A DNA stretch of 64,000 nucleotides from CAZIOH01 sp964540815 (GTDB lineage Bacteria; Myxococcota_A; Polyangia; Fen-1088): contig CAZIOH010000030.1 in assembly GCA_964540815.1 (NCBI GenBank), forward strand, positions 1 through 64,000. The letters are read 5' to 3'. How positions within the stretch are numbered: the first letter of the stretch is position 1; every line of letters starts with the position of its first letter. The notes beneath the pieces are model-generated. The model made no database searches and was not told where the DNA came from. It saw only the letters and a program-made list of their open reading frames with translations. The translations under genes and the position numbers were made by a program. This document shows positions 54,101 through 61,510 of this stretch, piece by piece.

Positions 54101-54439
54101 ACCCCCGCAGATCGTTTGCCCCACGTGACAGGGGTTCGGCGGATCACACGAAGCTCCGGCGACACACCCGCCCGCAGGTTGCGCGCCCCCCGCCGAGCTG
54201 CCACCCGCATCGCCACCGACACGAGCATCCGGCGCGCCGGGGCCGCTACCAGAACCAGGTCCGCTACCAGATGAAGGCGCGTCCAGAGCACCGCCGTCGG
54301 GCCCGAGGCCAATTCCAGACGTACCAGCGTCCAAGGCTCCGGGCACATACTTGGGCGGCGTCGAACACCCGCCGCCCCCAACCACGAGAGCGACCATCAG
54401 AGCCCCAGTCCTCCACCACCTCTTTTCCTTGATGCCCAC
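51101..54439 (-). CDS. Giant Cys-rich repeat lipoprotein
   Basis: A 1112-residue surface protein. The signal ends VVGGGGC, followed by an Asp/Ser/Gly/Pro linker. From about residue 90 to 750 there are 14 tandem units of about 43-45 residues of pattern C-x-P-x-N-P-C-H-x-G-x-x-x-C, then about 18 residues, then G-x-x-C-G-x-x-x-V-C-x-x-G-x-C-x-x-C, with about eight cysteines each. After further Cys-rich sequence, a cysteine-poor beta-type domain (about 935-1112, GAWGFETNTPEGW to RIYLDSLSL) resembles carbohydrate-binding modules. It is probably a disulphide-rigid stalk presenting a binding head. GTG start with an AGGAGA site. Function is unproved. Confidence 0.8.
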   Translation of the reverse strand: MGIKEKRWWRTGALMVALVVGGGGCSTPPKYVPGALDAGTSGIGLGPDGGALDAPSSGSGPGSGSGPGAPDARVGGDAGGSSAGGAQPAGGCVAGASCDPPNPCHVGQTICGGDGGAGSSCQDTGMSQANGTACGSGSACHDGTCQACAAGMACPIPMKPCRSGTILCTTGAPVCTELDNLPNGTSCGAGSVCQEGACAACMDGGPCTPTNSCHLGTLSCTAGTPTCMDGGTSAAAGTVCGTGMVCDAVGICAACVVGATCAVAGNPCRVGVTACNTGSPVCVESGNAPNGTDCGAGMVCSGGACTSCTVGLDCVPTGNACHTGKTVCAPAVSCMDAGGKLPDGMGCGTDKVCSNGGCASCKAGQACQSGNACKLGTTSCATGVSACMDTANQPDGTMCGSGKVCFGGTCVACTAGTSCAPSNPCHKGTQSCSASGATCNDAMTSLADGTGCGNNLVCRSGMCVSCQAGSVCQPTTNPCKNGTTSCSTGSSVCMETTNKPAGTSCGKDMVCTSTGTCAACVSGQSCTPANACHKGALTCTSGAPSCVDSNTSLADGSPCGTNLVCKSGTCSACTPNVTCTPANPCKTGTSSCSTGSLICNESGNKPAGSLCGSSGMYCNASGTCTACGTGSCTPPSNPCHAGSYSCSTGTQVCVDSGTNLGNGADCSSGGTSKVCNAGTCVACSAGTCTPTNLCRTGTNSCTTGAAVCMETGNKPVATPCGTNMVCNSSGVCTGCNPTSCTAAACHTVSGSCSTGALVCTDTGMVANGGPCGTGMVCNAGACVACAAGAGCSPDNTGCKNGTYSCATGKQVCVSTGNKSAGMSCGTAQTCTNGTQTAAQVCDGNGQCPTPTKTLCSSTGCNSAGTMCNPPCTPTTMATACAGKNCGMVSDGCNGMYTCGTCAAQANAIATCESNVCVNACAPGVARLACPNMAAGNIVCGAWGFETNTPEGWIVGDPSDPAITAKTPQPLTAATTQRLGGGFSLVVSTSIPGGQDAAGNYQQELTVQVPLCPDGSSVNLANRTFQVNAYFEYLSGTHLDSTNAKINAGSVSLNGSPVDSVGTSPFSVVEGKWLSGASQVSISATHLTISFFVANLLAQPWVGRIYLDSLSLQ

Positions 54440-54562
54440 GGTTTCTCCTATCTACATTCCCAGCGGCGTCGTCCGCGAGACAAATCGCGCGGCCGATTGA
54501 ATGGAAGCGCGGAATCCGGTCAAGAGCGCGGGCCTTCAACGCGTCCCGGCCACGATCGACCA

Positions 54563-55774
54563 TCAGAACGTGAGAGCGCAGGACACGTTCGGGCTCTGCG
54601 GGAAGAGCGACGGGGCACATTGCCAGGCGGCCACCGCGCGCGCCCGCGGCGCCCTGCCCCCTCGCGCCTCGGTGGCGGCCCCGTGCTCTCCCGTGTCCGG
54701 CTCCGTCAACTGCAAGACGAGCCAGGTGGCGGCGAAGACACCGGCGGCGACGAACCCGGCAATCTGAAAGACCGTCGCGGTCCTCTGCGCATCGAGGGGT
54801 CCCTGGCACGCCGCCACCGGCGCACCGGTGAGATCCACACCCCGCCCGCCGTTGTCCCGACAGTTGCCGTTGTTGGTGTTCCGAAACGTGCTCACCTGCT
54901 GTTCGCGCACGAAGCTCCCCGCGATCCCGGTTCCGAGGCCCGCCACCGCGAGGCCGAGGCTCGTCCACTTGAGGGCGGACCGGACGGGAGATGGCCCGGT
55001 CCTGTCGGTGTCGGCCCCCGCGACCGCGCCCTGAGATCGCACGCCCGCGGACGGATGCTCCGGAGCCGAACCAGCGTCGGCCGCCGCATCCTTGTCGCCG
55101 GGGACGTCAGGCTCGGCGGTGCTCGCGGATGGGTCGGCGCGTGCCACGGTCGCGGCGCGGCGCGTCGCCTCGCCCGGCTCCTTGTCCATCCGGATGAAGA
55201 TCCGCTGGTAGTCGGCGGCACCGAGGCTGAGGGTGCGCACGGCGGTCTTGTGACCGGGGGCGCGGCATTCGACGTCGACCTGTCCGATCGGAACCGTGAT
55301 GGACCGAGGCAGCGGCAACTTGCCCACCGACCGGCCGTTGATCAGGACCTCGGCCCCGACGGGATCGCCGCTGATCTCCACCCGGGCAACATGCGCCCGG
55401 ATGGCGATGATGGCCTGGTCGAGGGGGGCGCGATGCTTGGCCACCCACGGGTCGCTCGGCGAGCGCAGCGCCTCGGACACGTGCGCCTCGGCGTCCTCCC
55501 ACCGGCCAACGGCTTGCTCGGCGAGACCGAGCTGGGCCGCGGATTGTGGCGAGCGAAAGCGGTCGTACATCTCCTGGAACACCCCGCGGGCCGCCGCATC
55601 GTTTCCCGCCTTGCGCAGCTCGATGCCGCGGCGGTTGAGGTCCTCCTCGCCGCTGGCCTGCGCGCGCGCGATCGACTCCGCGCCCGACGCCAGGATTGCC
55701 AGGCACGCGGCTGCCAGACACGCGGCGACGACCGCCACACGCGTGACGACCCACGAGCGTGTGCCTCGGTTCAT
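54563..55774 (-). CDS. TPR and PEGA-domain envelope protein
   Basis: A 403-residue protein with an N-terminal signal or anchor (VAVVAACLAAACLAILASG), one or two TPR-like helix pairs (GIELRKAGNDAAARGVFQEMY and later) and a PEGA domain (VEISGDPVGAEVLINGRSVGKLPLP). A charged Asp/Ala linker follows, then two hydrophobic segments (LGLAVAGLGTGIAGSFV and IAGFVAAGVFAATWLVL). This layout is common in myxobacterial gene products of unknown role. The ATG at 55772-55774 gives the more compact signal; another ATG at 55792 would add six residues. No partner gene is evident. Confidence 0.75.
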   Translation of the reverse strand: MNRGTRSWVVTRVAVVAACLAAACLAILASGAESIARAQASGEEDLNRRGIELRKAGNDAAARGVFQEMYDRFRSPQSAAQLGLAEQAVGRWEDAEAHVSEALRSPSDPWVAKHRAPLDQAIIAIRAHVARVEISGDPVGAEVLINGRSVGKLPLPRSITVPIGQVDVECRAPGHKTAVRTLSLGAADYQRIFIRMDKEPGEATRRAATVARADPSASTAEPDVPGDKDAAADAGSAPEHPSAGVRSQGAVAGADTDRTGPSPVRSALKWTSLGLAVAGLGTGIAGSFVREQQVSTFRNTNNGNCRDNGGRGVDLTGAPVAACQGPLDAQRTATVFQIAGFVAAGVFAATWLVLQLTEPDTGEHGAATEARGGRAPRARAVAAWQCAPSLFPQSPNVSCALTF

Positions 55775-55992
55775 GTGGAAGCTTTGGGCCATCGTGGGAT
55801 CGACTTTGCCCGGACTGTAGCAACGGCGTGCGACCCTTGCCAGCATGCGCATCGAATCGACCGGACAGGACGACGACTGGTTCAATTCGACCGGTCCGCA
55901 GTCTGTGGAGCGCGCGGTGGGGCAAGGGAAGAGGGAGCTTCCGGTTCGCGGTTCGTGGGCACCGGATCCTCCGCCGCCCACGGCTTCTCCAG

Positions 55993-56019
55993 ATACATAT
56001 CAGTATGGTACATATGTAT
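55993..56019. promoter_or_regulatory. Palindromic operator of the vapBC pair
   Basis: ATACATAT at 55993-56000 is a perfect inverted match to ATATGTAT at 56012-56019, with 11 bases between. It ends two bases before the vapB ATG and is strikingly AT-rich in this GC-rich DNA. Antitoxins of this type normally bind such sites to autoregulate their operon. The AT-rich stretch could also include the -10 element. Confidence 0.7.
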
Positions 56020-56021
56020 GG

Positions 56022-56249
56022 ATGAAGAAGACGCTGAACATCGACGAGCGCCTGCTCGCCGAGGCGAGGCTCGCATCCGGCGCAAGCACCGATACCGAGA
56101 CGATCCGCCTCGGCTTGGAGGCGGTGGTCCGGCGGGCAGCCTACGAGCGCCTGAGGACGCTGCGGGGAACCGAGCCTCGAGCAAGAGATGTCCCTCGCCG
56201 CCGTGAGGGGACGACGCTGAAGGTGCCGCGGAAGCGGCAAGCTGTGTGA
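56022..56249 (+). CDS. vapB: VapB-type antitoxin
   Basis: A 75-residue DNA-binding antitoxin. MKKTLNIDERLLAEARLASG, then TETIRLGLEAVVRRAA, is the VapB (ribbon-helix-helix) signature; the basic C-terminal tail (LRGTEPRARD onward) would wrap the toxin. The ATG at 56022 is fixed by the family start; the open frame upstream is not protein-like. vapC begins six bases after the stop. It would neutralise the PIN toxin and repress its own promoter through the palindrome just upstream. Confidence 0.88.
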   Translation: MKKTLNIDERLLAEARLASGASTDTETIRLGLEAVVRRAAYERLRTLRGTEPRARDVPRRREGTTLKVPRKRQAV

Positions 56250-56255
56250 TGTCGC

Positions 56256-56681
56256 GTGATGATCCTGGTCGACACCTCGGTCTGGATACGATTTCTCGGC
56301 AACCGCCAGCCTCACGCGAGCGAGCTCGATCGCCTTCTCGGCCTCGACGAGGTGGTCGGGCACGAGATGGTGTTCGGTGAGCTTCTCGTCGGTGACGTCG
56401 GGGCTCGTGGCAAACTGCTGGCCGCCTATGCGCAGATGCACCGGGCGGACACCGTGGCCCACGCCGAAGTGGTCGTGTTCGTGCGTTCGCGACGGCTCTC
56501 GGGCCGAGGCCTCGGGTGGATCGATGCGCACCTGCTCGCCTCCGCGGTCCTGCAACGCCACCAGATCTGGACCGCCGACGTTCGTTTCGCCGCGGTGGCA
56601 TCCGAGCTCGGCATTGCCCACAGATCCGGCGCGTCCCAGGACCAGCACAGGGCAGCGATGCGCGTGTCGGCGAATGGCTGA
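56256..56681 (+). CDS. vapC: VapC PIN-domain ribonuclease toxin
   Basis: A 141-residue PIN nuclease. The acidic metal-binding residues are D6 (LVDTSVWI), E42 (FGELLVGD), D90 (GWIDAHLLASA) and D108 (WTADVRF), a complete VapC active site. Such toxins cut tRNA or rRNA when the antitoxin is degraded. The start may be GTG at 56256 or ATG at 56259. The C-terminus is slightly longer than the usual 130 residues. It forms a two-gene operon with vapB. The active site looks intact, so the system is probably functional. Confidence 0.9.
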   Translation: MMILVDTSVWIRFLGNRQPHASELDRLLGLDEVVGHEMVFGELLVGDVGARGKLLAAYAQMHRADTVAHAEVVVFVRSRRLSGRGLGWIDAHLLASAVLQRHQIWTADVRFAAVASELGIAHRSGASQDQHRAAMRVSANG

Positions 56682-56784
56682 CCGTCGACCGGGATTTCGG
56701 TCGTTTCAAGGACCTCGAGACCCGGCCCCCCCTGCTCGATTGAAACGCGGCGGCCTTGTCGCCATCGTCCTCGGTTGATCTCGA

Positions 56785-57288
56785 ATGCCGAGCTCCCAGA
56801 TGGCCGGTTACTCCGGCACACCTTTGCCAAGGAAGCTCGGGCTCGGACCGAACCACCGCTTCGGGGTCGTGCGGTCGCCCGAAGCCTTCGCGAACGTGCT
56901 CGGCGCCCTGCCGGACGGGGTGTCCATGGAGGTCATCCGCCCGGGTGGCCCCGCGCCCCGCCAGAAGACCGGAAGGTCGGCCCGGAAGGCGCCGGCCGCC
57001 CAGGCGGTTGAACGGCCTTTCGACGTCATCGTCTGCTTCGCTCGTTCCTTGCGGGAGGTGGAGCAGGATCTGCCGTTCCTGCGGACGCGCCTCGCGCAGG
57101 CCGGAGGGCTCTGGATGGCCTGGCCCAAGCGGACCTCGGGCATCCCAACCGACGCCGGCGAGAACCAGATACGGGCGCTTGGTCTCGCCGCCGGCCTGGT
57201 CGACAACAAGGTCTGCGCGATCGACGAGACCTGGTCCGGTCTGCGATTCGTCATTCGACTCGCGGATCGCACCCCGTCGGGCCGGTGA
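56785..57288 (+). CDS. DUF3052 family protein
   Basis: A 167-residue cytoplasmic protein of unknown function. Family blocks are AGYSGTPLPRKLGLGPNHR at the start, FDVIVCFARSLREVEQDLPFL in the middle, and GGLWMAWPKRTSG, AGLVDNKVCAIDETWSGLRFV at the end. A Lys/Arg/Pro insertion lies near residues 58-72. An ATG at 56800 would start exactly at MAGYSGTPL and may be the true start. The gene follows vapC after about 100 bases and has no evident link to it. Confidence 0.82.
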   Translation: MPSSQMAGYSGTPLPRKLGLGPNHRFGVVRSPEAFANVLGALPDGVSMEVIRPGGPAPRQKTGRSARKAPAAQAVERPFDVIVCFARSLREVEQDLPFLRTRLAQAGGLWMAWPKRTSGIPTDAGENQIRALGLAAGLVDNKVCAIDETWSGLRFVIRLADRTPSGR

Positions 57289-57358
57289 GATCTGTCCGTC
57301 AGGCGCGCTGGGCCCCCTCGGATGGAGTCGGGCCCCCTCCCTGACCCTCGTATGAGTC

Positions 57359-57391
57359 GGGGACGTGGCTCGCTGCCGCTCGCACGTCCCC
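57359..57391. terminator. Hairpin downstream of the DUF3052 gene
   Basis: GGGGACGTG at 57359-57367 pairs perfectly with CACGTCCCC at 57383-57391 around a 15-base loop. It lies 70 bases after the DUF3052 stop, in the gap before the convergent VIT gene, so it may terminate transcription. Confidence 0.5.
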
Positions 57392-57489
57392 GCTCCCCTC
57401 TCGCTCCGCGCGGCAAAGCCGCGCTACGCTCGCCTGATCAGCCGGAGGTGAACAAGGTACCGCGCGGCGCCGTCCCGGGAATGAAGTGG

Positions 57490-57531
57490 GCCCCTCTCCC
57501 TGACCCTCCCCGCTCCGCGGGGCGAGGGGAT
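57490..57531. repeat. REP-like GC repeat
   Basis: Contains CCTCCCCGCTCCGCGGGGCG within CCCCTCTCCC and GAGGGGATAG flanks; it is close in sequence to the 4184 and 8557 elements. It lies in the 268-base gap between the convergent DUF3052 and VIT-family genes. Confidence 0.55.
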
Positions 57532-57556
57532 AGGACGGGGGCTGGGGCTCGCCAGC

Positions 57557-58270
57557 TCACCCGACGGTGATGCCGAGGAGGCGACCGATGCCCGCCGCGG
57601 TCGCCATGGCGAGGGCGCCGCCAACCGTCACCCGCAGGGCAGCCCGCGTGCGCGGGGCGCCCCCCAGGTACCCCCCGAAGCTGCCGAGCGCGGCCAGCGC
57701 ACCGAGCGAGACCACCGCCAGCGCCGCCAGCCGCACACGCGCCGGCGCCAGGGCCATCGCGGCGATGGGGATCAACGCAAACGAAGCGAAGCTGGCCGCG
57801 GACATCCAGGCCGCCTGAACGGGCCGCGCGAAGGACTTGGGCTCGATCCCGAGCTCGTCGCGCATGTGAGCCCCGAGGCGATCGTGCGCGCTCAGCTGCT
57901 CGGCGACCTTCAGGGCGAGGCCATGGTCGAGCCCCCGCTTGACGTAGATCCCGGCCAGCTCGTTCAGCTCCGCGTGGGGATCCTCCGCCAGCTCGGCGGT
58001 CTCGCGCTCGAGATCGGCCGTCTCGGCGTCGCGTTGCGAACTGACCGACACGTACTCGCCAACCGCCATCGAGGTGGAACCCGCCACCAGCCCCGCCACC
58101 CCCGCGACCAGGATCGTCTGCTGAGAGGCGGACGACGCGGCCACGCCGATCATGAGGCTGGCGGTCGAGACAATCGCGTCGTCGGCGCCGAGGACCACCG
58201 CCCGCAACCAACCCGTGCGCGAGCTGAGGTGTCCCTCGCGATGGAGCTTCGACCTTCGATGCAGCGACAT
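57557..58270 (-). CDS. VIT1/CCC1-family membrane transporter
   Basis: A 237-residue membrane protein. Near the N-terminus AVVLGADDAIVSTASLMIG and SMAVGEYVSVSSQRDAE are the classic VIT1/CCC1 helices, carrying the conserved acidic and methionine residues. The Glu/Asp-rich cytoplasmic loop (about 80-140) fits the metal-binding region, and three further hydrophobic segments complete five helices. Relatives move iron(II) or manganese into a compartment or out of the cell. The ATG at 58268-58270 starts a short basic leader. It lies 64 bases downstream of the sigma-factor gene on the same strand. Confidence 0.9.
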   Translation of the reverse strand: MSLHRRSKLHREGHLSSRTGWLRAVVLGADDAIVSTASLMIGVAASSASQQTILVAGVAGLVAGSTSMAVGEYVSVSSQRDAETADLERETAELAEDPHAELNELAGIYVKRGLDHGLALKVAEQLSAHDRLGAHMRDELGIEPKSFARPVQAAWMSAASFASFALIPIAAMALAPARVRLAALAVVSLGALAALGSFGGYLGGAPRTRAALRVTVGGALAMATAAGIGRLLGITVG

Positions 58271-58334
58271 GCCCCGGCACGATAGCCGCTGCGATCGGGT
58301 TCGTCGACCCGCGATATGGGAGGACGTGGGACGG

Positions 58335-59000
58335 TCAGGCCGAGGGTGACGCGGCCCGGACCGGCACCGGTGCGCGGCGGCCGGGGGGGGCCGGCGCCAC
58401 CGATCGCGGAGAGACGGCACCCTTCGGGACGTCACCCCGGAGTTGGCCCTGCACGCCGCCCGAACCGTCTCCCGCCTGCACCAGCAAGGCGCGCATCTTC
58501 TTGCGCGCGCGGTTGAGGCGCGTTCCCACCGTGCTCGCAGGGATGCCGAGCTCGGCGGAGATCTCGGCGTACGAGCATCGGCAGGCGATGTGCAGGTCGA
58601 GCACGCTTTGAAACGGCGGCGCCAGCCGCAACAACGCCGAGCGCACCTCACCGAGATCGATGTTCTCCCACGGGCACGGAGGCTCGGGAGCCGGCATCGG
58701 CAGAGCGCTCAGGGTCTCCGGGTCGGTCAGTTCCTCCCGGCGGCGCCGCCGATAGCCGTCGATGAACAGGTGAGACATGATTCGCAGCAGCCACGCGCGA
58801 GAGTTGGTGCCCGCCACGAAACGATCGAAGTGCCGGAAGGCACGCTCGTACGTGTCCTGGACGAGATCCCGGGCGCGCGGCTCCGAGCGTTCGAGCCTGC
58901 AGGCGCGCTCGAACAGACAAGACTCGGTGTCGCGCACCAGTCGTTCGAAATCGTCGCGCTGGCGAGAAGACGGCGGAGGCTCGAGCGTTGATATGGACAT
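58335..59000 (-). CDS. ECF-type RNA polymerase sigma factor
   Basis: A 221-residue sigma-70 family protein of the extracytoplasmic-function type. Region 2 contains RARDLVQDTYERAFRHFDRF and the -10 recognition helix NSRAWLLRIMSHLFIDGYRR; region 4 has a helix-turn-helix in YAEISAELGIPASTVGTRLNRARKKM. A Pro/Arg/Ala-rich tail of about 40 residues follows. No anti-sigma gene is adjacent, so how it is controlled is not visible. The ATG at 58998-59000 starts just before the domain. The VIT transporter gene follows directly, and it might be a target. Confidence 0.9.
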   Translation of the reverse strand: MSISTLEPPPSSRQRDDFERLVRDTESCLFERACRLERSEPRARDLVQDTYERAFRHFDRFVAGTNSRAWLLRIMSHLFIDGYRRRRREELTDPETLSALPMPAPEPPCPWENIDLGEVRSALLRLAPPFQSVLDLHIACRCSYAEISAELGIPASTVGTRLNRARKKMRALLVQAGDGSGGVQGQLRGDVPKGAVSPRSVAPAPPGRRAPVPVRAASPSA

Positions 59001-59412
59001 GCTCCGCCGATTTGCAAACCCCAAGCCGCCACGCGCCCGCTTGGCGTATACGCCTGATTCCATTGACTTTCATGCTGTCGATCCGGTTATCCGGAAACCG
59101 ACCATGCACAAACTGCGCAAGCAGCGTGTGCACGACCCGGCGCCCTGGTTGCACGAACTGTCCAACGCTCCCGCTCGTGGGGCGCATGAGGGTCGTGCCA
59201 TGAGGTCGATATCGGCCTCGAGTACGCGTGCCTCGAATCACGAATCGGGACGATCGGAGCCCCGCCCGGTCGGACGAGCCTTCGGGCGGGCCGGCGCGCG
59301 ACCCCGTCCGAACGAACCTCGTGGTCCGCGATCTCGGTGGCGCCGCCCTGATCGCCGCTTGTGGTTCGGAGCAATTGTGGGAACATTCCGCGCTGTGTCC
59401 GTTGCCAACAGG
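59001..59412. other. Gene-free divergent region
   Basis: A 412-base gap between the divergent sigma-factor and hydrolase genes. The plus-strand frame stays open through it but the translated sequence is Arg/Ser/Pro-rich without order, so I treat it as non-coding. No clear promoter or hairpin is visible. Confidence 0.45.
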
Positions 59413-61491
59413 ATGGAAGGCGAGCTTCGGGCGGGAGAGGCCGGCAGCGAAACCTCCACGCGGCCCAGCGCGGGCAGCGCGGCCGGTGCACGAACCTCCG
59501 AACCAGCCGCCAGGTGTGTCGAGCGTCCACGGCCGCGCTCCGGGGCGACGCCCATCGCGTCGGTCCGCACCGTCCTCCTGGCCGCCGAAGAACTCCCCGC
59601 CGCCGAGGAATCGAGCTCGAGGTCGAACCCCTGGGCCGTCCCGGCGTTCTTCGGGCCACCGGCGCTGCGCCTCTTCGGCATGTACCACCCGCCCCTGGCC
59701 AGCGCGCCGGCGCGACGTTCGGCGGTGGTCCTGTGCAACCCACTCGGGTACGAAGCGATCTGCGCCTACCGGACGTACTGCCACCTGGCGGAAGGCCTCG
59801 CGGCCGCGGGTTTTCCGGTTCTCCGCTTCGACTACCATGGAACCGGCGACTCGTCGGGCAAGGACGACGACGACGACCGCGTGCGCGCCTGGCTGGACAG
59901 CATCGCCGCCGCGGGCCGCGAGGTGATGGCGCGCAGTCGAAAGGCCGAGGTGAGCTTCTTTGGCACGCGCATGGGGGGAACGCTGGCGGCGGTGGCGGCG
60001 GCCGAGCTCGGCCAGGTCTCGCGCCTGATGCTCTGGGCGCCGTGTTCCAGCGGTCGGGCCTATGTGCGCGAGATGCGCGCCTCCCAGCTCATCCGGCGCA
60101 CCGCCCGCGCCCCCGAGGTCGCGGCAGAGCCGCTCGCCGACGGCGACGTCGAGGCGGCCGGGTTCCTGCTCACCCGTCGGACCGTCGAGGCCCTGTCGGC
60201 GCTCGAGGTGACGAAGATCCAGGCACCGCTCGCCAACCGGTTGCTGGTCCTGGCCCGCGGTGACCTGCCGACCGAAGAACGCCTGGCGGCGCAGCTCGAG
60301 GCGCAGGGCAACCGAACGACCTATCGCAACGTTCCCGGCTTCTCCGAGATGATGGTCGACCAGGTCCACCGCTCGGTCGTCCCCGGGGCGGTGATCGCCG
60401 CCGCGATCGCCTGGATGGTGGACGGCGAGCGCGACGGCGAGCCCGACGGCGAGCCATCCGCTGCGCCGGGGCCCGCGGCGCTCGCGCCGGCCCTCGGCAG
60501 GACCGACGGCCGGGTCACCGCCCCGGAGCTGCTGGCGTCCACCCCCGAGGGCGCGTGGTTCCGCGAGGAGCCCGTGGTGTTCGGAGAGTCGCCGCGCCTC
60601 TTTGGAATCCTCACCGAGCCCCGGGGTGCGGTCGGCATCGCGGGCGGCGAGCCCGGTGTGAGCGCGCCGTCGGTGTCCGGCCGGCCCGCCATCTTGATGC
60701 TGAACGTGGGGACCAACCACCGCGTGGGCCCCAACCGCCTCTACGTCAAGATGGCCCGCACCTGGGCGTCGATGGGATACGCGGTGCTGCGGTTCGACCT
60801 CGCGGGGATCGGCGACAGCCGCGCCGCCGAGGGCTACGCGCAGTCCCGGCTCTACTCGAAGGACGCCATCGCGGACGTCCAGTCGGCCATGGCCTTCCTC
60901 GAGCGGTTTCGGCGGATTGACCGGTTCGTCCTGGTGGGGCTCTGCTCGGGGGCGTACGTCGCGTTTCACACGGCGCTCGCCGACCCGCGCGTGGTGGGCG
61001 AGGTCCTGATCAACACGGCCACCTTCTCCTGGAAGCCCGGAGATCCCATCGACGTGGCCACCCAGCGCGTGTACAAGTCGAGCCACTTCTATCGACGGGC
61101 CCTCTTCGACCTCGATACCTGGAGGCGTGCGGCGCGCGGGCAGATAGATCTCCGAGGCATCGCGCAGCGGCTCCAGGCGCTGGCGCTCGCCAAGGTGAAG
61201 GCGAGGCTGGCCGCCAGCGCCTTCGGGCGACCGCCGGGGGAAGACGGTCTCGCGGCCTCCTTTCGCAAGCTGTCGCGCCGCGGGACGGATTCGCTGCTCA
61301 TCTACGGGGAGGAGGACCAGGGGCTCGATTCCCTCGAGCTCGAGCTTGGACGCAAGGCGGACAAGTTGCGCGCGCTGCCCAACTTTCGGGTGGATGTGAT
61401 TCCGGGCCCGGACCACACGTTCACCCAGCTCTGGGCGCAGCGCCGGTTGATCGACGCCATCACGAGCCACCTCGGGCGGCGTTTCGCCTGA
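59413..61491 (+). CDS. Double alpha/beta-hydrolase domain protein
   Basis: A 692-residue protein with two tandem hydrolase folds. Domain 1 (about 75-340) has PLGYEAICAYRTYCHLAEGL and FDYHGTGDSSG, but its nucleophile elbow reads FGTRMGG, with Arg where Ser is expected. Domain 2 (about 375-690) has LMLNVGTNHRVGPNRLYV, FDLAGIGDSRA and the elbow VGLCSGA, with Cys as likely nucleophile, plus acid and base in LIYGEEDQG and GPDHTFT. Cys elbows occur in dienelactone hydrolases and some exosortase-associated hydrolases. It is cytoplasmic by appearance. The first ATG giving protein-like sequence is used; the true start could be further downstream. Confidence 0.75.
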   Translation: MEGELRAGEAGSETSTRPSAGSAAGARTSEPAARCVERPRPRSGATPIASVRTVLLAAEELPAAEESSSRSNPWAVPAFFGPPALRLFGMYHPPLASAPARRSAVVLCNPLGYEAICAYRTYCHLAEGLAAAGFPVLRFDYHGTGDSSGKDDDDDRVRAWLDSIAAAGREVMARSRKAEVSFFGTRMGGTLAAVAAAELGQVSRLMLWAPCSSGRAYVREMRASQLIRRTARAPEVAAEPLADGDVEAAGFLLTRRTVEALSALEVTKIQAPLANRLLVLARGDLPTEERLAAQLEAQGNRTTYRNVPGFSEMMVDQVHRSVVPGAVIAAAIAWMVDGERDGEPDGEPSAAPGPAALAPALGRTDGRVTAPELLASTPEGAWFREEPVVFGESPRLFGILTEPRGAVGIAGGEPGVSAPSVSGRPAILMLNVGTNHRVGPNRLYVKMARTWASMGYAVLRFDLAGIGDSRAAEGYAQSRLYSKDAIADVQSAMAFLERFRRIDRFVLVGLCSGAYVAFHTALADPRVVGEVLINTATFSWKPGDPIDVATQRVYKSSHFYRRALFDLDTWRRAARGQIDLRGIAQRLQALALAKVKARLAASAFGRPPGEDGLAASFRKLSRRGTDSLLIYGEEDQGLDSLELELGRKADKLRALPNFRVDVIPGPDHTFTQLWAQRRLIDAITSHLGRRFA

Positions 61492-61510
61492 TCCGGGCTG
61501 GCGTGCCGGG

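Noticed and set aside
51900..54200. Repeated DNA that might be a CRISPR array
   Set aside because: The periodicity is about 130 bases, and it encodes Cys-rich protein repeats with no conserved direct repeat.
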